A stretch of DNA of 54,625 nucleotides from Gemmatimonadota bacterium (GCA_022822325.1 JAJEBW010000001.1:1-54625), one strand, 5' to 3'; counted from the first letter of the stretch, positions 32,752-42,315 are shown. Numbers and translations are program-made. The notes: a model not told the origin generated them from the sequence alone.

Positions 32752-34155
32752 CCCCGCCCCCCTCCCAGTCCCCGCCCGCCTCCCCAGCCACAGCGCCACC
32801 ATCAGCCACAACCCGGCCAGCGGCACCATCGACCAGGCCAGCGCGGCGGTGCCCAGCCCCAGCGCCCCCAGTCCGGCGAAGGACCATGCGCCCACCTGGT
32901 CGCCGGCGCGATAGACGAAGGTGTCGTTGAAGTTTTTGGCTTTGTATTTGTCGCGGCGGGAGACGACGGTGTAGAGCACTTCGCGGGCCGGCACCGCGAG
33001 GGCGAAGTTTCCGGCGCGGCGGAGAACCTGGAAGACGACGAAGATCGCGAAGACGGGCGCCACCCCGAGGGCGAGGAAGCCGGCGATGCTCAGGAGCGGC
33101 AGCGCCGCCAGGGTAAGGCCGACGCCGAAGCGCTTCATGATTCGCCCGGTGAGGAAGAGCTGGGTCAGCAGCGTCAGGGCGTTGACGGCCAGGTCGATGC
33201 GGGCGAAGACGGCGGTGCGTTGGGCCGGGTCGGCGAAGGTGCGCTCCATGATCGCGGCCTGGATGTTGTACAGGAAGGTGGACCCGATGGTGAAGAGGAG
33301 CATGAAGGCGCAGATGCCGAGGAGGTAGGGCGAGGCCATCACGCTCCTGATCCCGTCGAGCGGAGAGCCGCCGATGACCGCTGCGCCATTTGGGGAGGAG
33401 GACGCGGCGCCGACGATCCCTTCCCCCGCTCTGCGGTCGAGCGCGCGCACGCAGGCCACGGCGCATTCGAGCAGCGCGATCGAAAACCAGAGCAGCGTGG
33501 CCGGACGGAGGGTCTCGACCAGGAAGGCGGTGATCGACGATCCGAGGATTGCGCCCAGGGTGCCCGCCACGCCGATCAGGCCGAAGAGTCGCCGCCCCTG
33601 CCGCTCGCGAAAGATGTCGGTCATGAAGGACCAGAAGACCGAGACCACGAAGAGATTGAAGACGGCGATCCAGACGAAGAAAGAACGGCCGGTCCAGATG
33701 GCGGCCGTCCCGCCCTCCGGCAATGCGTTCAGCGCCGCGAAATACGCGACCAGGCACACCATGAAGAAGCGGTAGGCCAGCGCGACGAACTGCCTGCGCG
33801 GCCAGCGCGACACGACCCAGGCGAAGAGGGGGTGCGCCACCAGCATCGCGGCCAGGGTGCCGGTGAAGAGCCACGGAATGTTCTCCACGCCCCCGGCCAC
33901 GCCCATCTCCTCGCGCAGCGGCCGAATGACGTAGTACGCCGAAAGAACGCAGAAGAACCAGGCGGCCGAGAGGAAGACGATCGCGGTCTCGCCGGGACGA
34001 ACGCCGGCGAGGCGGGCGAGCGCTGGCCGGCGCCGGGGAGCGGTCGCAGCCGGGTGTCCGGTGGCGGTCTGGCCGGAACCGCTTTTGCCGGAACCCGCGT
34101 TGCCGGAAGAGGAAGCGTTGGTTGTGCGGCGGAGGAGGGAGCGAAGGGATTTCAA
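32734..34155 (-). CDS. ATP/ADP-translocase-like (NTT/Npt family) MFS carrier
   Basis: The 473-residue membrane protein has about 12 helices and the family element AYYVIRPLREEMGV in the first helix. It also has FWSFMTDIFRERQGRRLFG (about 165-185), also seen in Npt1/Npt2 nucleotide carriers. In free-living bacteria such proteins often lack known substrates; HEAT-repeat fusions exist but not here. The start is TTG with no clear ribosome-binding site, preceded by a Ser/Gly/Thr-rich N-terminus, so the true start may lie inside. It is divergent from a paralogue at 34319. Confidence 0.8.
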   Translation of the reverse strand: MKSLRSLLRRTTNASSSGNAGSGKSGSGQTATGHPAATAPRRRPALARLAGVRPGETAIVFLSAAWFFCVLSAYYVIRPLREEMGVAGGVENIPWLFTGTLAAMLVAHPLFAWVVSRWPRRQFVALAYRFFMVCLVAYFAALNALPEGGTAAIWTGRSFFVWIAVFNLFVVSVFWSFMTDIFRERQGRRLFGLIGVAGTLGAILGSSITAFLVETLRPATLLWFSIALLECAVACVRALDRRAGEGIVGAASSSPNGAAVIGGSPLDGIRSVMASPYLLGICAFMLLFTIGSTFLYNIQAAIMERTFADPAQRTAVFARIDLAVNALTLLTQLFLTGRIMKRFGVGLTLAALPLLSIAGFLALGVAPVFAIFVVFQVLRRAGNFALAVPAREVLYTVVSRRDKYKAKNFNDTFVYRAGDQVGAWSFAGLGALGLGTAALAWSMVPLAGLWLMVALWLGRRAGTGRGAGSSAKL

Positions 34156-34318
34156 GGGGTGGCCGGGCGGGGTCGCGAGGATCGGGTGGAGGTTCGCTTG
34201 CTTCCCATGGAGGATGGGATTCTCTTCGGAAAGGTCAATGCCGGGCGCGGATGCGGATTCGCCGTTTCCCCCCGCGCAGTCAATTCACGCCGGGGACGGG
34301 AAAGCAAGGGAGACCAGG

Positions 34319-35779
34319 GTGAGTCAACGCACGGACGGCACGATTCTTCGCTTCGCAAGAGACCTCTTCAGGGTGATCGGGCGCGCGCTCTTCAACATGA
34401 AGGGCGGGGAGTTCCAGCTGGCGGCGCTCTCCGCCCTCTTCTTCTTCCTCGTGCTCTGCGGCTACTTCTTCCTCCGTCCGGTCCGCGAGGCGATGGGGGT
34501 CGCGCGGGGAATGGAGGAGCTGCGCTGGCTCTTCGCGGTCACCTGCTTCGTCTCGCTCCTGACCGTCCTGGCCTTCGGGGGGGTCGTTGCGCGGATGAAC
34601 CGGAGGCGCTTCATCCCGATCGCCTACTTCGCCGTCAATGCCTGCCTCTTCGTCTTCGCCGCGCTCCTCATCCAGGATGTCCGCTCCGGCGGCGGCCTCA
34701 TCGGCACCGACGCCCAGACGACGCTCTCGCGCGGGGTGGGCTACACCTACTACGTCTGGCTGAGCGTGATCAACCTCTTCACCACCAGCGTCTTCTGGGC
34801 CTTCATGGTGGACATCTTCAATGTGGACCAGGGGAAGCGCCTCTTCGCCTTCATCGGGATTGGCGGCACGCTCGGGGCGATTGTGGGGGGATGGGCGACC
34901 ATCCGAATCAGCGCCATGACCGCATCGCCCTATCTGCCCGCCGGACTGATGCTTGTCGGCGCCGGCTGCTTCTTCCTGGCGTCGGCGGCGATGCTGATTC
35001 TGGACAGGAGGGCGGTGGCGTCGCGGGCGTCGAGGCTGGGGGCGCGCGGGGCCGTTCCAGAGGCGGCGGAGGACGCGGAGGACGGCGCAACCGGAGAAGG
35101 CCGTCCAGCCGGAGGCAAGCGCATCGGCGGCAGCTTCTGGGACGGACTCGTGGCGGTGAGCCGGTCGCCGTATCTGCTGGGCGTGGGACTCTGGGTGGTC
35201 TTCATGGCGGTCAGCAACACGATGATCTACTTCACCCAGGCCAACATCATCCTGTCCGACTCGGACACCTTCAGCCAACTGGTGGGCAACTTCGCGCAGT
35301 TCGACATGTGGGCGCAGATCGCGACGCTCATTACGCAGGTCTTCATCACGACGCACCTGATTCGCAAGGTCGGGGTGGGCTGGACGCTGGCCGTGCTGCC
35401 GCTCGTCACCCTGCTGGGATTCGCCGTGCTGGCGATGTGGCCGCTCTATGGAGTGATGCTGATCTTCCAGGCGATTCACCGCGCGACCCGGTACGCGATC
35501 TCGAGGCCCTCGCGCGAGACGCTCTTCAGCGTGGTTTCGCCGGCCGAGAAGTACAAGGCCAAGCCGGTGGTGGACGTCTTCCTCTACCGCGCCGGCGATC
35601 TGGCGACGGCGGGCGCCAATGGAGTCCTGGCGGCGTTGGGGCTGGCCACGGTGGCGGCGATGGCGGTCTCGACGGTGCCGTTGGCGGCGATCTGGATTGC
35701 GCTCTCGATCGGGATGGGAAGGGCGCAGGCCAGGCGCGTGGAAACGGAGCCGAACATCGCGCAGGCGCCGCCCGCCTGA
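34319..35779 (+). CDS. ATP/ADP-translocase-like (NTT/Npt family) MFS carrier, paralogue
   Basis: A 486-residue relative of the divergent neighbour. It shares GYFFLRPVREAMGVARG and FWAFMVDIFNVDQGKRLF, with about 12 membrane helices and a cytoplasmic loop of about 50 residues (Ala/Glu/Gly-rich) in the middle. Near the end both contain a 'VSPAEKYKAK' / 'VSRRDKYKAK' element before the last helices. The GTG was chosen because GGGAGACC precedes it and the first conserved helix follows at the usual distance. An in-frame extension upstream overlaps the paralogue's N-terminal coding region and looks spurious. Confidence 0.82.
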   Translation: MSQRTDGTILRFARDLFRVIGRALFNMKGGEFQLAALSALFFFLVLCGYFFLRPVREAMGVARGMEELRWLFAVTCFVSLLTVLAFGGVVARMNRRRFIPIAYFAVNACLFVFAALLIQDVRSGGGLIGTDAQTTLSRGVGYTYYVWLSVINLFTTSVFWAFMVDIFNVDQGKRLFAFIGIGGTLGAIVGGWATIRISAMTASPYLPAGLMLVGAGCFFLASAAMLILDRRAVASRASRLGARGAVPEAAEDAEDGATGEGRPAGGKRIGGSFWDGLVAVSRSPYLLGVGLWVVFMAVSNTMIYFTQANIILSDSDTFSQLVGNFAQFDMWAQIATLITQVFITTHLIRKVGVGWTLAVLPLVTLLGFAVLAMWPLYGVMLIFQAIHRATRYAISRPSRETLFSVVSPAEKYKAKPVVDVFLYRAGDLATAGANGVLAALGLATVAAMAVSTVPLAAIWIALSIGMGRAQARRVETEPNIAQAPPA

Positions 35780-35822
35780 GGCGAAGGCCGGTGGCGATTG
35801 CGGGCGTGGCCGGGAGGACCGG

Positions 35823-37739
35823 TCAGAAGCTTTCTCCCAACCCCACCAGACGCAACAGCTTGAGGGCGTTGGTCGATGTGGCGATGCCGTCCCGGAGCCG
35901 GTAGTCGAAGCTCAGGCCGCCGCCGGGTTCGCCGTCCACCGATTCGCGAAAGTGCACCAGCGAGGCGCGCGCCATGAGGTCGTCCGCGTCGGCGAGGCCC
36001 AGATCGTGGGTCGTGACGGCGCCGATGGCGCCGGTGCGGAGGAGCAGGCGGATGACTGTGCGGGCCGCGATCCGGCGTTCGGCGCTGTTGGTTCCCTGGA
36101 GGAGTTCGTCGAGGAGGTAGAGGACGCGGGCGGGCGAAGGGTTGGCGCCGGAGGGGTCGGGATTGGCGGTTGGGGACGGGGCGGGATCGGCGCCGGTTCG
36201 GCGGGCGGCGTCGACGACATGCTTCAGGCGTCGCAGCTCGGCCATGAAGAGGGAGACGCCGTCGGCGAGGGAATCGTCCACGCGCATGCTGGTGACGACG
36301 CGCAGCGGGGGAAGGGTCAGCGAGGTGGCGCACACCGGGGCGCCGGCCTGGGCCAGGACGGCATTCAATCCGATGGCGCGCAGGAGGGTGGATTTGCCGG
36401 ACATGTTGGAGCCGGTGACCAGGAGGAAGGAACCGGGAGGGCCGGCTGCGACGTCGTTGCGGACGCAGCTTCCAGGGGGAAGGAGGGGATGGCCGAGGCC
36501 GCGGGCGTGGAGGATGCGGGCCCGGGGGTCCAGAGTGGGAACGGTCCAGTCGGGATGATCGGCGGTCAGGACGGCCAGCGACGCCAGCGCCTCCATCTCG
36601 CCGATTGCGCGAAGCCAGTCCCGCGCGCGCGGGCCGGACCGGGACTGCCACCGTTCGAGCGCGGCGAGGATGTGCAGGTCCCAGTGGAGGACGAGCGCGA
36701 GGGGGATGTGGAAGAGCGGCGAGCGCCGCAGATCGGCCATGTCGAGGAGGCGTCGCAGGGTGGCGATTTCGCGCGGCGCGGCCAGGCGGCCCGTGCCGAG
36801 GCGGTCGCGGATGGCGGCCGCAAGGGGGGACTGGAGGGGAGCGCCGAGGAGGTGGCCGAGAAGGGGGGCGAGAGCGCGGAGGCCGGATTCGCCGTCGTCG
36901 GCGCGGTTGAACTGGCGGTGGATTGCCTTCCGTTGCGGCCACAGGACCAGGATGGAGAGGAGGAGCGACCACCCCATCACGGCCACCGGGGCCACGCCCG
37001 CGGCCCAGAGCGCGATTGCGGCGACGTTGACCGGGGGCAGGACGAGGCTGCAGAGACGAAGCAGGGGGTGGCGCGGCAGCCACGGCTCGTCCTCGGCCCA
37101 GGCCAGGAACTCCGTCGCGCTCGCGGCCGCCCCCGCCCCACCGCCCCGTCGCGCGTCCCCGCCCCCGCCCCGCCGCCCCGCCACCGCCAGCCGCGCCTCG
37201 GCCGCGAGCCGGTCCCGGAAATCGAAGGCGGCCGCCATCTCCCGCACGGCCTCCTGGCGGATCCGAACGGTTTCGGGGTCGGCGGGTCCCGAGAGCCATG
37301 AGCGCAGAGTTCGCCGCCCGGGAGCCGTTTCGCACACCCCGATCAGGTGCAACAGCGAGGCATGGCCGAAGAGGTCAAGGTCGGCGGCGTAGTCGTGGGC
37401 GCCGCCCCCGGGTGCGGCTTCCGGTGCGGGCAGCCCGGACCAGTCGCGCGCGATCCGCCGAATGCCCTCGCGGTTGAAATCGGCCATGAGCTCGGCGCGG
37501 CGCATGCGCAGCCGGGCGGCCCGGTGACGCGCCACCAGAAAGGCGAAGAGAGCCGCCGCGGCCGCCGCCGCGATCGCCGCCGATCCCCCCCGCCCCGCCT
37601 CCCACAGCCCCCAAACCGCAGCCACCGCCCCCGCGAAGAGCGCCAGCCGGGCCCTTCCGTGGATGCGCGCCTTGCGGCCCCAGCCCGCGGCCTCCCGGTC
37701 CAGGCGATCGGCGCGTTCGCAGTACAGCCTGGCCACCAT
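35823..37739 (-). CDS. Membrane-anchored MutS-like ATPase
   Basis: The 638-residue protein ends in a MutS-type ATPase: Walker A GSNMSGKST (about 445), DDSLADGVSLFMAELRRL, Walker B LLDELLQGTNS (canonical MutS has DELGRGT) and TTHDLGLA. The N-terminal half lacks the mismatch-recognition domain. It has two hydrophobic helices near residues 30-65 and another pair around 245-275 (VAAIALWAAGV; MGWSLLLSILVLW), so it is probably anchored to the membrane. This is the MutS-like subfamily found in many environmental bacteria with unknown role; it should not be assumed to repair mismatches. Low-complexity Gly/Ala insertions occur at about 195-210 and 535. Confidence 0.85.
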   Translation of the reverse strand: MVARLYCERADRLDREAAGWGRKARIHGRARLALFAGAVAAVWGLWEAGRGGSAAIAAAAAAALFAFLVARHRAARLRMRRAELMADFNREGIRRIARDWSGLPAPEAAPGGGAHDYAADLDLFGHASLLHLIGVCETAPGRRTLRSWLSGPADPETVRIRQEAVREMAAAFDFRDRLAAEARLAVAGRRGGGGDARRGGGAGAAASATEFLAWAEDEPWLPRHPLLRLCSLVLPPVNVAAIALWAAGVAPVAVMGWSLLLSILVLWPQRKAIHRQFNRADDGESGLRALAPLLGHLLGAPLQSPLAAAIRDRLGTGRLAAPREIATLRRLLDMADLRRSPLFHIPLALVLHWDLHILAALERWQSRSGPRARDWLRAIGEMEALASLAVLTADHPDWTVPTLDPRARILHARGLGHPLLPPGSCVRNDVAAGPPGSFLLVTGSNMSGKSTLLRAIGLNAVLAQAGAPVCATSLTLPPLRVVTSMRVDDSLADGVSLFMAELRRLKHVVDAARRTGADPAPSPTANPDPSGANPSPARVLYLLDELLQGTNSAERRIAARTVIRLLLRTGAIGAVTTHDLGLADADDLMARASLVHFRESVDGEPGGGLSFDYRLRDGIATSTNALKLLRLVGLGESF

Positions 37740-38119
37740 CCCTTACGCCGCCCGCTCCCGCAACCGAGCCGGTCCGGAAAGTCGCGGCGGCTCGACGACT
37801 TGCCGCGCCGCGGGACGCCGACCCGAGCCGCTCGCGCCGAATCGCCGACTCCGTTGCAATCGGCTCCGAAACGCCGCCGCCGCCATCTCCTCGCCTCCCG
37901 CTCGCTGCGCTCCGGCGCGGCTCTCCGCCCTTGTCCGGCCCGCGCTGGGGCCTTCATCTTCCCAATATGAATCTGCGTCTCTCATGGATGAATCTAGCGA
38001 GTCGGCGTCTTCGGGGTTCGGCCGGGCCGATCTGCGAGGCTGATGGGCTGCGTGGTCGGCGCCGCAGGCACTCCGCCTGGCCGGACTGCGAGGAAGGGGG
38101 GCGGGTTGCCGCTTCGCGG
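37740..38119. other. Divergent intergenic region
   Basis: 380 bases between the MutS-like gene and the serine hydrolase. Open frames here are Arg/Ala-rich and overlap in several frames without a domain. No convincing promoter or terminator was recognised. An in-frame upstream extension of the hydrolase (from 37931) was not accepted because it would bury the signal peptide. Confidence 0.5.
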
Positions 38120-39685
38120 ATGCGGGTGGCGGCCGCTACGCTCTCTCTGGCCGGGGCGCTCGCCGCCTGCGCGCCGACCGCGCCGGGCGACGGTTCGTTC
38201 GATCCCGCTCTGGGCGCCCGGATCGACGCCGTCTTCGCCGAGTATCGGGGCGGGGAGGGGCCGGGGTGCTCGGTGGGCGTCATCCGCGACGGCAACCTGG
38301 TCTTCGCTGCGGGCTACGGAGCCGCCAACCTCGACCACGGAATCGCCAACGGGCCGAAGACGGTCTTCCGCATCGGTTCGGTCTCGAAACAGGTGACCGC
38401 CGGGGCGATCGCGCTCCTGGCCACGCGCGGCGAACTCGATCTCGACGCGCCGGTCCAGCGCTACGTCCCCGAGTTCCCCGACTACCCCAACCCGCCCACC
38501 ATTCGCCATCTCGTGCATCACATCTCGGGCGTGCGGGACTACCTCGTGCTCATGTCGCTGGCGGGCAGGCGCGACGCCGATTTCTACACCAACCAGGAGG
38601 TTCTCGACGCGATCAACCGCCAGCGCGAACTCAACTTCACGCCGGGTTCGGACTACCTGTACAGCAACGCCGGATACTTCCTCCTGGGCGAGATCGTGGC
38701 GCGCGCATCGGGCCGGAGTCTGCGCGAATTCGCCCACGAGAACTTCTTTGCGCCGCTGGGAATGTCCAACACGCACTTCCACGACGACCACAACGAAATC
38801 GTGCCCAACCGCGCCACCGGCCATGCGCCCGACGGCGACGGCTTCCGCATTGACGTGACCACCCTGGACATGGTGGGCGACGGCGGCGTCTTCACCACAA
38901 TCGAGGACTGGGCCCGGTGGGACGACAATCTCGGGCGCGGCGCCGTCGGCGGACCGGAGTGGGTCGCACTCATGCACACGCGGGGCGTCCTCGACTCCGG
39001 CGAAGTCGGCTCCGGCGAGGCTGGCTCAAGCGACCTCGGCTCCAGCGACACCATTCCCTATGCATTCGGACTTGTGCACGGCGAACACCGCGGACTCGCC
39101 ACCGTTTCGCACAGCGGAGGGTTTGTCGGATACCGGGCGGGAATGTCGCGCTACCCCGACACCGGTCATTCCTTTGCGGCCTTCTGCAACGGCGCCCACA
39201 TCGATCCGATGACGCTCCTGGCCGCAACCGCCGAGGTGGTGCTGGGCGACGAGATGACGCATCCCGAGCCCGCCGCGCGGACCGTCGATGGCGCGACCGC
39301 CGACGAAAGGGAGGAGGGGGACGCCGCGCAGCGCGACGCGGTCCTCGCGGTCGCCGATCCGGCGCGGTTCCTGGGTTCCTGGCACAGCCCCGAGCTCGAC
39401 GCCACCTGGCGACTCGTTCCCGCCGCCGCGACCGGAATCGCACTGTTGCGCGGCCCGGTCCAGCCCCTTCCCCTGGTCGAGACTTCCTGCCCCGATCCCG
39501 CCAACCCTTCCCCAATCCCCGATTCAACCGGCCCCGCCTTCCCGTGCGCCGCCGTTCTCGCCGCCATCCCCGGGCGCGGCAACCTGACGCTGCGATTCGC
39601 CATCCCCGCCGAGGGCCGCTTCCGCTCGCTCAGGGTGGATGCGGGGCGGGTGCGGAACCTGCGCTTCGAGCGGGTGGAGCGATGA
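38120..39685 (+). CDS. Beta-lactamase-family serine hydrolase, lipoprotein
   Basis: The 521-residue exported enzyme begins with a signal peptide and lipobox (AGALAACAP, Cys about 17). The class C/esterase-type fold shows the nucleophile Ser-x-x-Lys in GSVSKQVTAG (about 93), Tyr-x-Asn in YLYSNAGYF and HSGG near residue 332. Such proteins act as D,D-peptidases, esterases or beta-lactamases; the substrate is unknown. A small Gly/Ser repeat (GEVGSGEAGSSDLGSSD) is inserted before the HSGG strand. A 130-residue C-terminal beta domain follows. The stop overlaps the ATG of the dprA-like gene (ATGA). Confidence 0.87.
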   Translation: MRVAAATLSLAGALAACAPTAPGDGSFDPALGARIDAVFAEYRGGEGPGCSVGVIRDGNLVFAAGYGAANLDHGIANGPKTVFRIGSVSKQVTAGAIALLATRGELDLDAPVQRYVPEFPDYPNPPTIRHLVHHISGVRDYLVLMSLAGRRDADFYTNQEVLDAINRQRELNFTPGSDYLYSNAGYFLLGEIVARASGRSLREFAHENFFAPLGMSNTHFHDDHNEIVPNRATGHAPDGDGFRIDVTTLDMVGDGGVFTTIEDWARWDDNLGRGAVGGPEWVALMHTRGVLDSGEVGSGEAGSSDLGSSDTIPYAFGLVHGEHRGLATVSHSGGFVGYRAGMSRYPDTGHSFAAFCNGAHIDPMTLLAATAEVVLGDEMTHPEPAARTVDGATADEREEGDAAQRDAVLAVADPARFLGSWHSPELDATWRLVPAAATGIALLRGPVQPLPLVETSCPDPANPSPIPDSTGPAFPCAAVLAAIPGRGNLTLRFAIPAEGRFRSLRVDAGRVRNLRFERVER

Positions 39686-40389
39686 CGATGCGTGAATTCC
39701 ATGGCATGGCGACCGAAGAGCTGCTGGGGCCGTTGAACGACTTTGAGCGCAGGGCGGCTCCCGAAAAACTGTACTTGCGCGGCGATGCTTCGCTCCTGAC
39801 GGAGGGGCCTCGCGTTGCCGTCGTCGGATCGCGGCGGGCGTCGGCAAGGGCGCTGGGGTGGGCACAGGCCATTACCGCAATGCTGGTTGACCACGGTGTC
39901 ACCGTGGCAAGCGGTCTCGCCCTGGGAATCGACACCGTGGCGCACCGGACGGCGATCAAGCGGCGTGGTCGCACGGTCGCGATACTCGGAACCGGACTCG
40001 ATCGGTATGCGGTCTCGCGCAATCGGCGTCTGCAGGATGTGATCGGCGAAAATCATCTGCTGGTATCGCAGTTTCCGCAGGGCAGACCTCCGCAACGAGC
40101 CAACTTCCCCATGCGGAACCGAACCATGGCGCTGCTGGCGGATGCAACGATCATCGTCGAAGCGGGCGAAACGAGCGGTACGCGCCACCAGGGATGGGAA
40201 GCGATTCGGTTGGGGCGACCGGTTCTCTTTCCCAAGGGATTCCTGACCCCGAGCGCGCCCTCCTGGGCCGAGGAGATGATCAGCTACGGCGCCTTTGCCT
40301 TCGATAGGAACACGCTTCCGTTCGTGCTGGAAGATCTGCCCTACCGGAGCGTTGAATCAGCCGCGGGTTCCCATGAACTCCCTTTCTGA
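39682..40389 (+). CDS. DprA-like (SLOG/Smf family) protein
   Basis: The 235-residue protein contains the DprA Rossmann core: VAVVGSRRASARALGWA (about 45-60), ASGLALGIDTVAHRTAIK (about 80-97), VAILGTGLDRY (about 105) and PMRNRTMALLADATIIVEAG (about 140-160). It has no C-terminal winged helix and only a short N-terminus. Full DprA loads RecA on incoming ssDNA during transformation; short DprA-like proteins also occur in nucleotide-sensing and conflict systems. It is followed by a phosphoribosyltransferase gene, an arrangement like DprA-ComF but outside any competence locus. The TGA-ATG overlap with the hydrolase may be accidental. Confidence 0.85.
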   Translation: MTMREFHGMATEELLGPLNDFERRAAPEKLYLRGDASLLTEGPRVAVVGSRRASARALGWAQAITAMLVDHGVTVASGLALGIDTVAHRTAIKRRGRTVAILGTGLDRYAVSRNRRLQDVIGENHLLVSQFPQGRPPQRANFPMRNRTMALLADATIIVEAGETSGTRHQGWEAIRLGRPVLFPKGFLTPSAPSWAEEMISYGAFAFDRNTLPFVLEDLPYRSVESAAGSHELPF

Positions 40390-40422
40390 TTCGTGCAGGC
40401 ATCAACGGGCCCGCCACGGCCA

Positions 40423-40992
40423 ATGAGCACACGATCCGAACGAGTGCAAATCGGGTCCGTAACCGTGTATCGCCCGGGGCTGCGCGACAGCGACACGGAC
40501 GCTACTCGTTGGGCGCGTCGTCTGGTCATGGACCTCAAGAATTCCAAGCCGGAGCGGATCCAACGTTTTGCGACCTGGATGGTCACCCGGAGCCGCAGGT
40601 TCTTTCCGACCTGGTTTGGTCCGGGAGTGATTCTTGTTCCGGCGCCCGGCCATGCTCCGCGCCTTGAGGGCGACGATCAGCAATCTTCGACCCGCGACAT
40701 CGCGCGGGCGCTGGCGGGAGCCGGCTCCATACGCGTTTCCGCGACGCCCTTGCTCGGATTCGAGCCAATGAGCAGAATCACGGTAGTGGACGACGTGATC
40801 GCCAGCGGCGCGACTCTCTACGCATGTGCACGGCGCCTCGCGGAGGCATTTCCGCACACCGGGATTGCGGCGTTTGCCGTGGTCCGTACCATGAACAGCG
40901 TCGCACAGGTTGAAGAACCGCTCGCTCCCGTGCGGGAAGGCGAAGGATCCATCGTCCTGCGCCCTGATGACACAACCGATCGCACCCCATAA
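40423..40992 (+). CDS. Phosphoribosyltransferase-fold protein (ComF-like)
   Basis: The 189-residue protein carries the PRPP-binding signature ITVVDDVIASGATLYACARR (about 116-135). Upstream is a beta-rich half with 'GVILVPAPGHAPR' (about 67-79), where type I phosphoribosyltransferases have the dimer/PPi loop. It lacks the zinc ribbon of ComFC. The start is uncertain: ATG at 40423 has no clear SD, and GTG at 40393 lies 3 bases after the dprA-like stop. It probably forms one unit with the DprA-like gene. Substrate and role unknown. Confidence 0.8.
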   Translation: MSTRSERVQIGSVTVYRPGLRDSDTDATRWARRLVMDLKNSKPERIQRFATWMVTRSRRFFPTWFGPGVILVPAPGHAPRLEGDDQQSSTRDIARALAGAGSIRVSATPLLGFEPMSRITVVDDVIASGATLYACARRLAEAFPHTGIAAFAVVRTMNSVAQVEEPLAPVREGEGSIVLRPDDTTDRTP

Positions 40993-41001
40993 CCTGCCGC
41001 C

Positions 41002-42315
41002 ATGACGAGCGTCTCCCCCACCTCCGACCTCTTCGCCTCCGAGGTCATCGCCGACCCCTACGGTTACTTCGCGCAACTTCGCGAGCGCGGGCCGGTGCAC
41101 TGGAACGACCGGTTCCGGCTCTGGGTCGTGACCGGATACGACGAGATCGTCTGGATTCTGCGCCATCACGAGCGGTTCTCGTCGGCGGTGATCCGGGGCG
41201 ACAGCGCGCCGTCCTATCCTCCGGTCGATTCGGCCGATCTTCCTCTCTTTGATGAGATTCGCGCCTTTCGCGCCGACCAGCTTGTCGAACAGGACCGCCC
41301 CGAGCACCTGACGCAGCGCGGCGTCGTGCATTCGTGGTTTGCCCCGAAGGCGATGGAGCGGTGGCGTCCCTTTGTGCGGACGGCGGTGGCCGAGCTGCTG
41401 GACCGAATTCAGCCGCGGGGCGAAATGGATGTGCTGCATGAACTTGCGGCGCCGCTGCCGGTTCGCGTCATTGCCGAAATGATGGGCGTTCCCTACGAGG
41501 ACCGCGACCGCTTGCGCGCGATGGCCGACGGAATCCTCTACATCAACCGGGGCGAGCCCTGGCGATTGCGTCCTCTGGCGGAAGCTGTGCGCGGAATTGT
41601 GGACTACGCTGCGCCGCTGGTGGAGGAACGGATCGGGGGCGGCGGTTCGGACTTCATCTCGGTGCTGGCCGATGGCGAGATGAGCGGCGCCCTGACCCGT
41701 CACCAGGTTCTGGTCAACACCGGCCTGTTGCTCTTCGCGGGCCACGAAACCACCATGAATCTGATCTGCAACGGGCTGCTTGCCTTCATCCGCCACCCCG
41801 GTCAGTGGGAGCGTTTGCGCGCCGACCCGGAAGGAATGGCCCGAACGGCGACCGAGGAGTGTCTTCGCTTCGATCCGCCGGTCAAGTCCACGCAGCGCGT
41901 CGTGGCTGTGGACACCGAACTGGATGGGGAGCTTCTGCGCAAGGGAGACCGGATTCGCTGGATCATCGCCGCCGCCAACCGCGATCCACGCATCTTCGCC
42001 AACCCGGACGCCTTCGACATTGGGCGCCGGCCGAACCCGCACCTCTCCTTCGGATCGGGGATTCACTACTGTCTGGGCGCGACGCTGGCGCGGATCGAGG
42101 GGCAGGAGGTCTTTCGCGCGCTGGCCGAACGCTTCGATACCCTTGAGCTGGCGACGGACCGGGTGGAGTACCGGCCGAGTCTCCAGTTCCGTTCGGTGAA
42201 GGCGCTGCCGGTGCGGTGGAAGTCCCGCGCAGTGGCCGGGCCGGCGGCTTTGGGAGCGATGACCGGCGGGAAAGAGGAAGGTTCCGCGGAGGAAAGGAAG
42301 GGAGACGATGGTTGA
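41002..42315 (+). CDS. Cytochrome P450
   Basis: The 437-residue soluble P450 has the oxygen-binding I-helix AGHETT (246-251), the ExxR of the K-helix in ATEECLRFDPP, and the haem-binding loop FGSGIHYCLGATLAR with Cys357 as the axial ligand. Length fits class I bacterial CYPs that need a ferredoxin. The ferredoxin gene overlaps its 3' end by eight bases, so it is the probable redox partner. The last 25 residues are a disordered Gly/Ala/Glu tail. The substrate is unknown. Confidence 0.95.
   Translation: MTSVSPTSDLFASEVIADPYGYFAQLRERGPVHWNDRFRLWVVTGYDEIVWILRHHERFSSAVIRGDSAPSYPPVDSADLPLFDEIRAFRADQLVEQDRPEHLTQRGVVHSWFAPKAMERWRPFVRTAVAELLDRIQPRGEMDVLHELAAPLPVRVIAEMMGVPYEDRDRLRAMADGILYINRGEPWRLRPLAEAVRGIVDYAAPLVEERIGGGGSDFISVLADGEMSGALTRHQVLVNTGLLLFAGHETTMNLICNGLLAFIRHPGQWERLRADPEGMARTATEECLRFDPPVKSTQRVVAVDTELDGELLRKGDRIRWIIAAANRDPRIFANPDAFDIGRRPNPHLSFGSGIHYCLGATLARIEGQEVFRALAERFDTLELATDRVEYRPSLQFRSVKALPVRWKSRAVAGPAALGAMTGGKEEGSAEERKGDDG

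Noticed and set aside
35823..37739. Mismatch repair gene mutS
   Set aside because: No mismatch-recognition or connector domains, an atypical Walker B (DELLQGT), and membrane helices present.
39682..40992. Natural competence locus
   Set aside because: No comEC, comEA, pil or recA genes nearby, and both proteins lack domains of the standard DprA and ComF.
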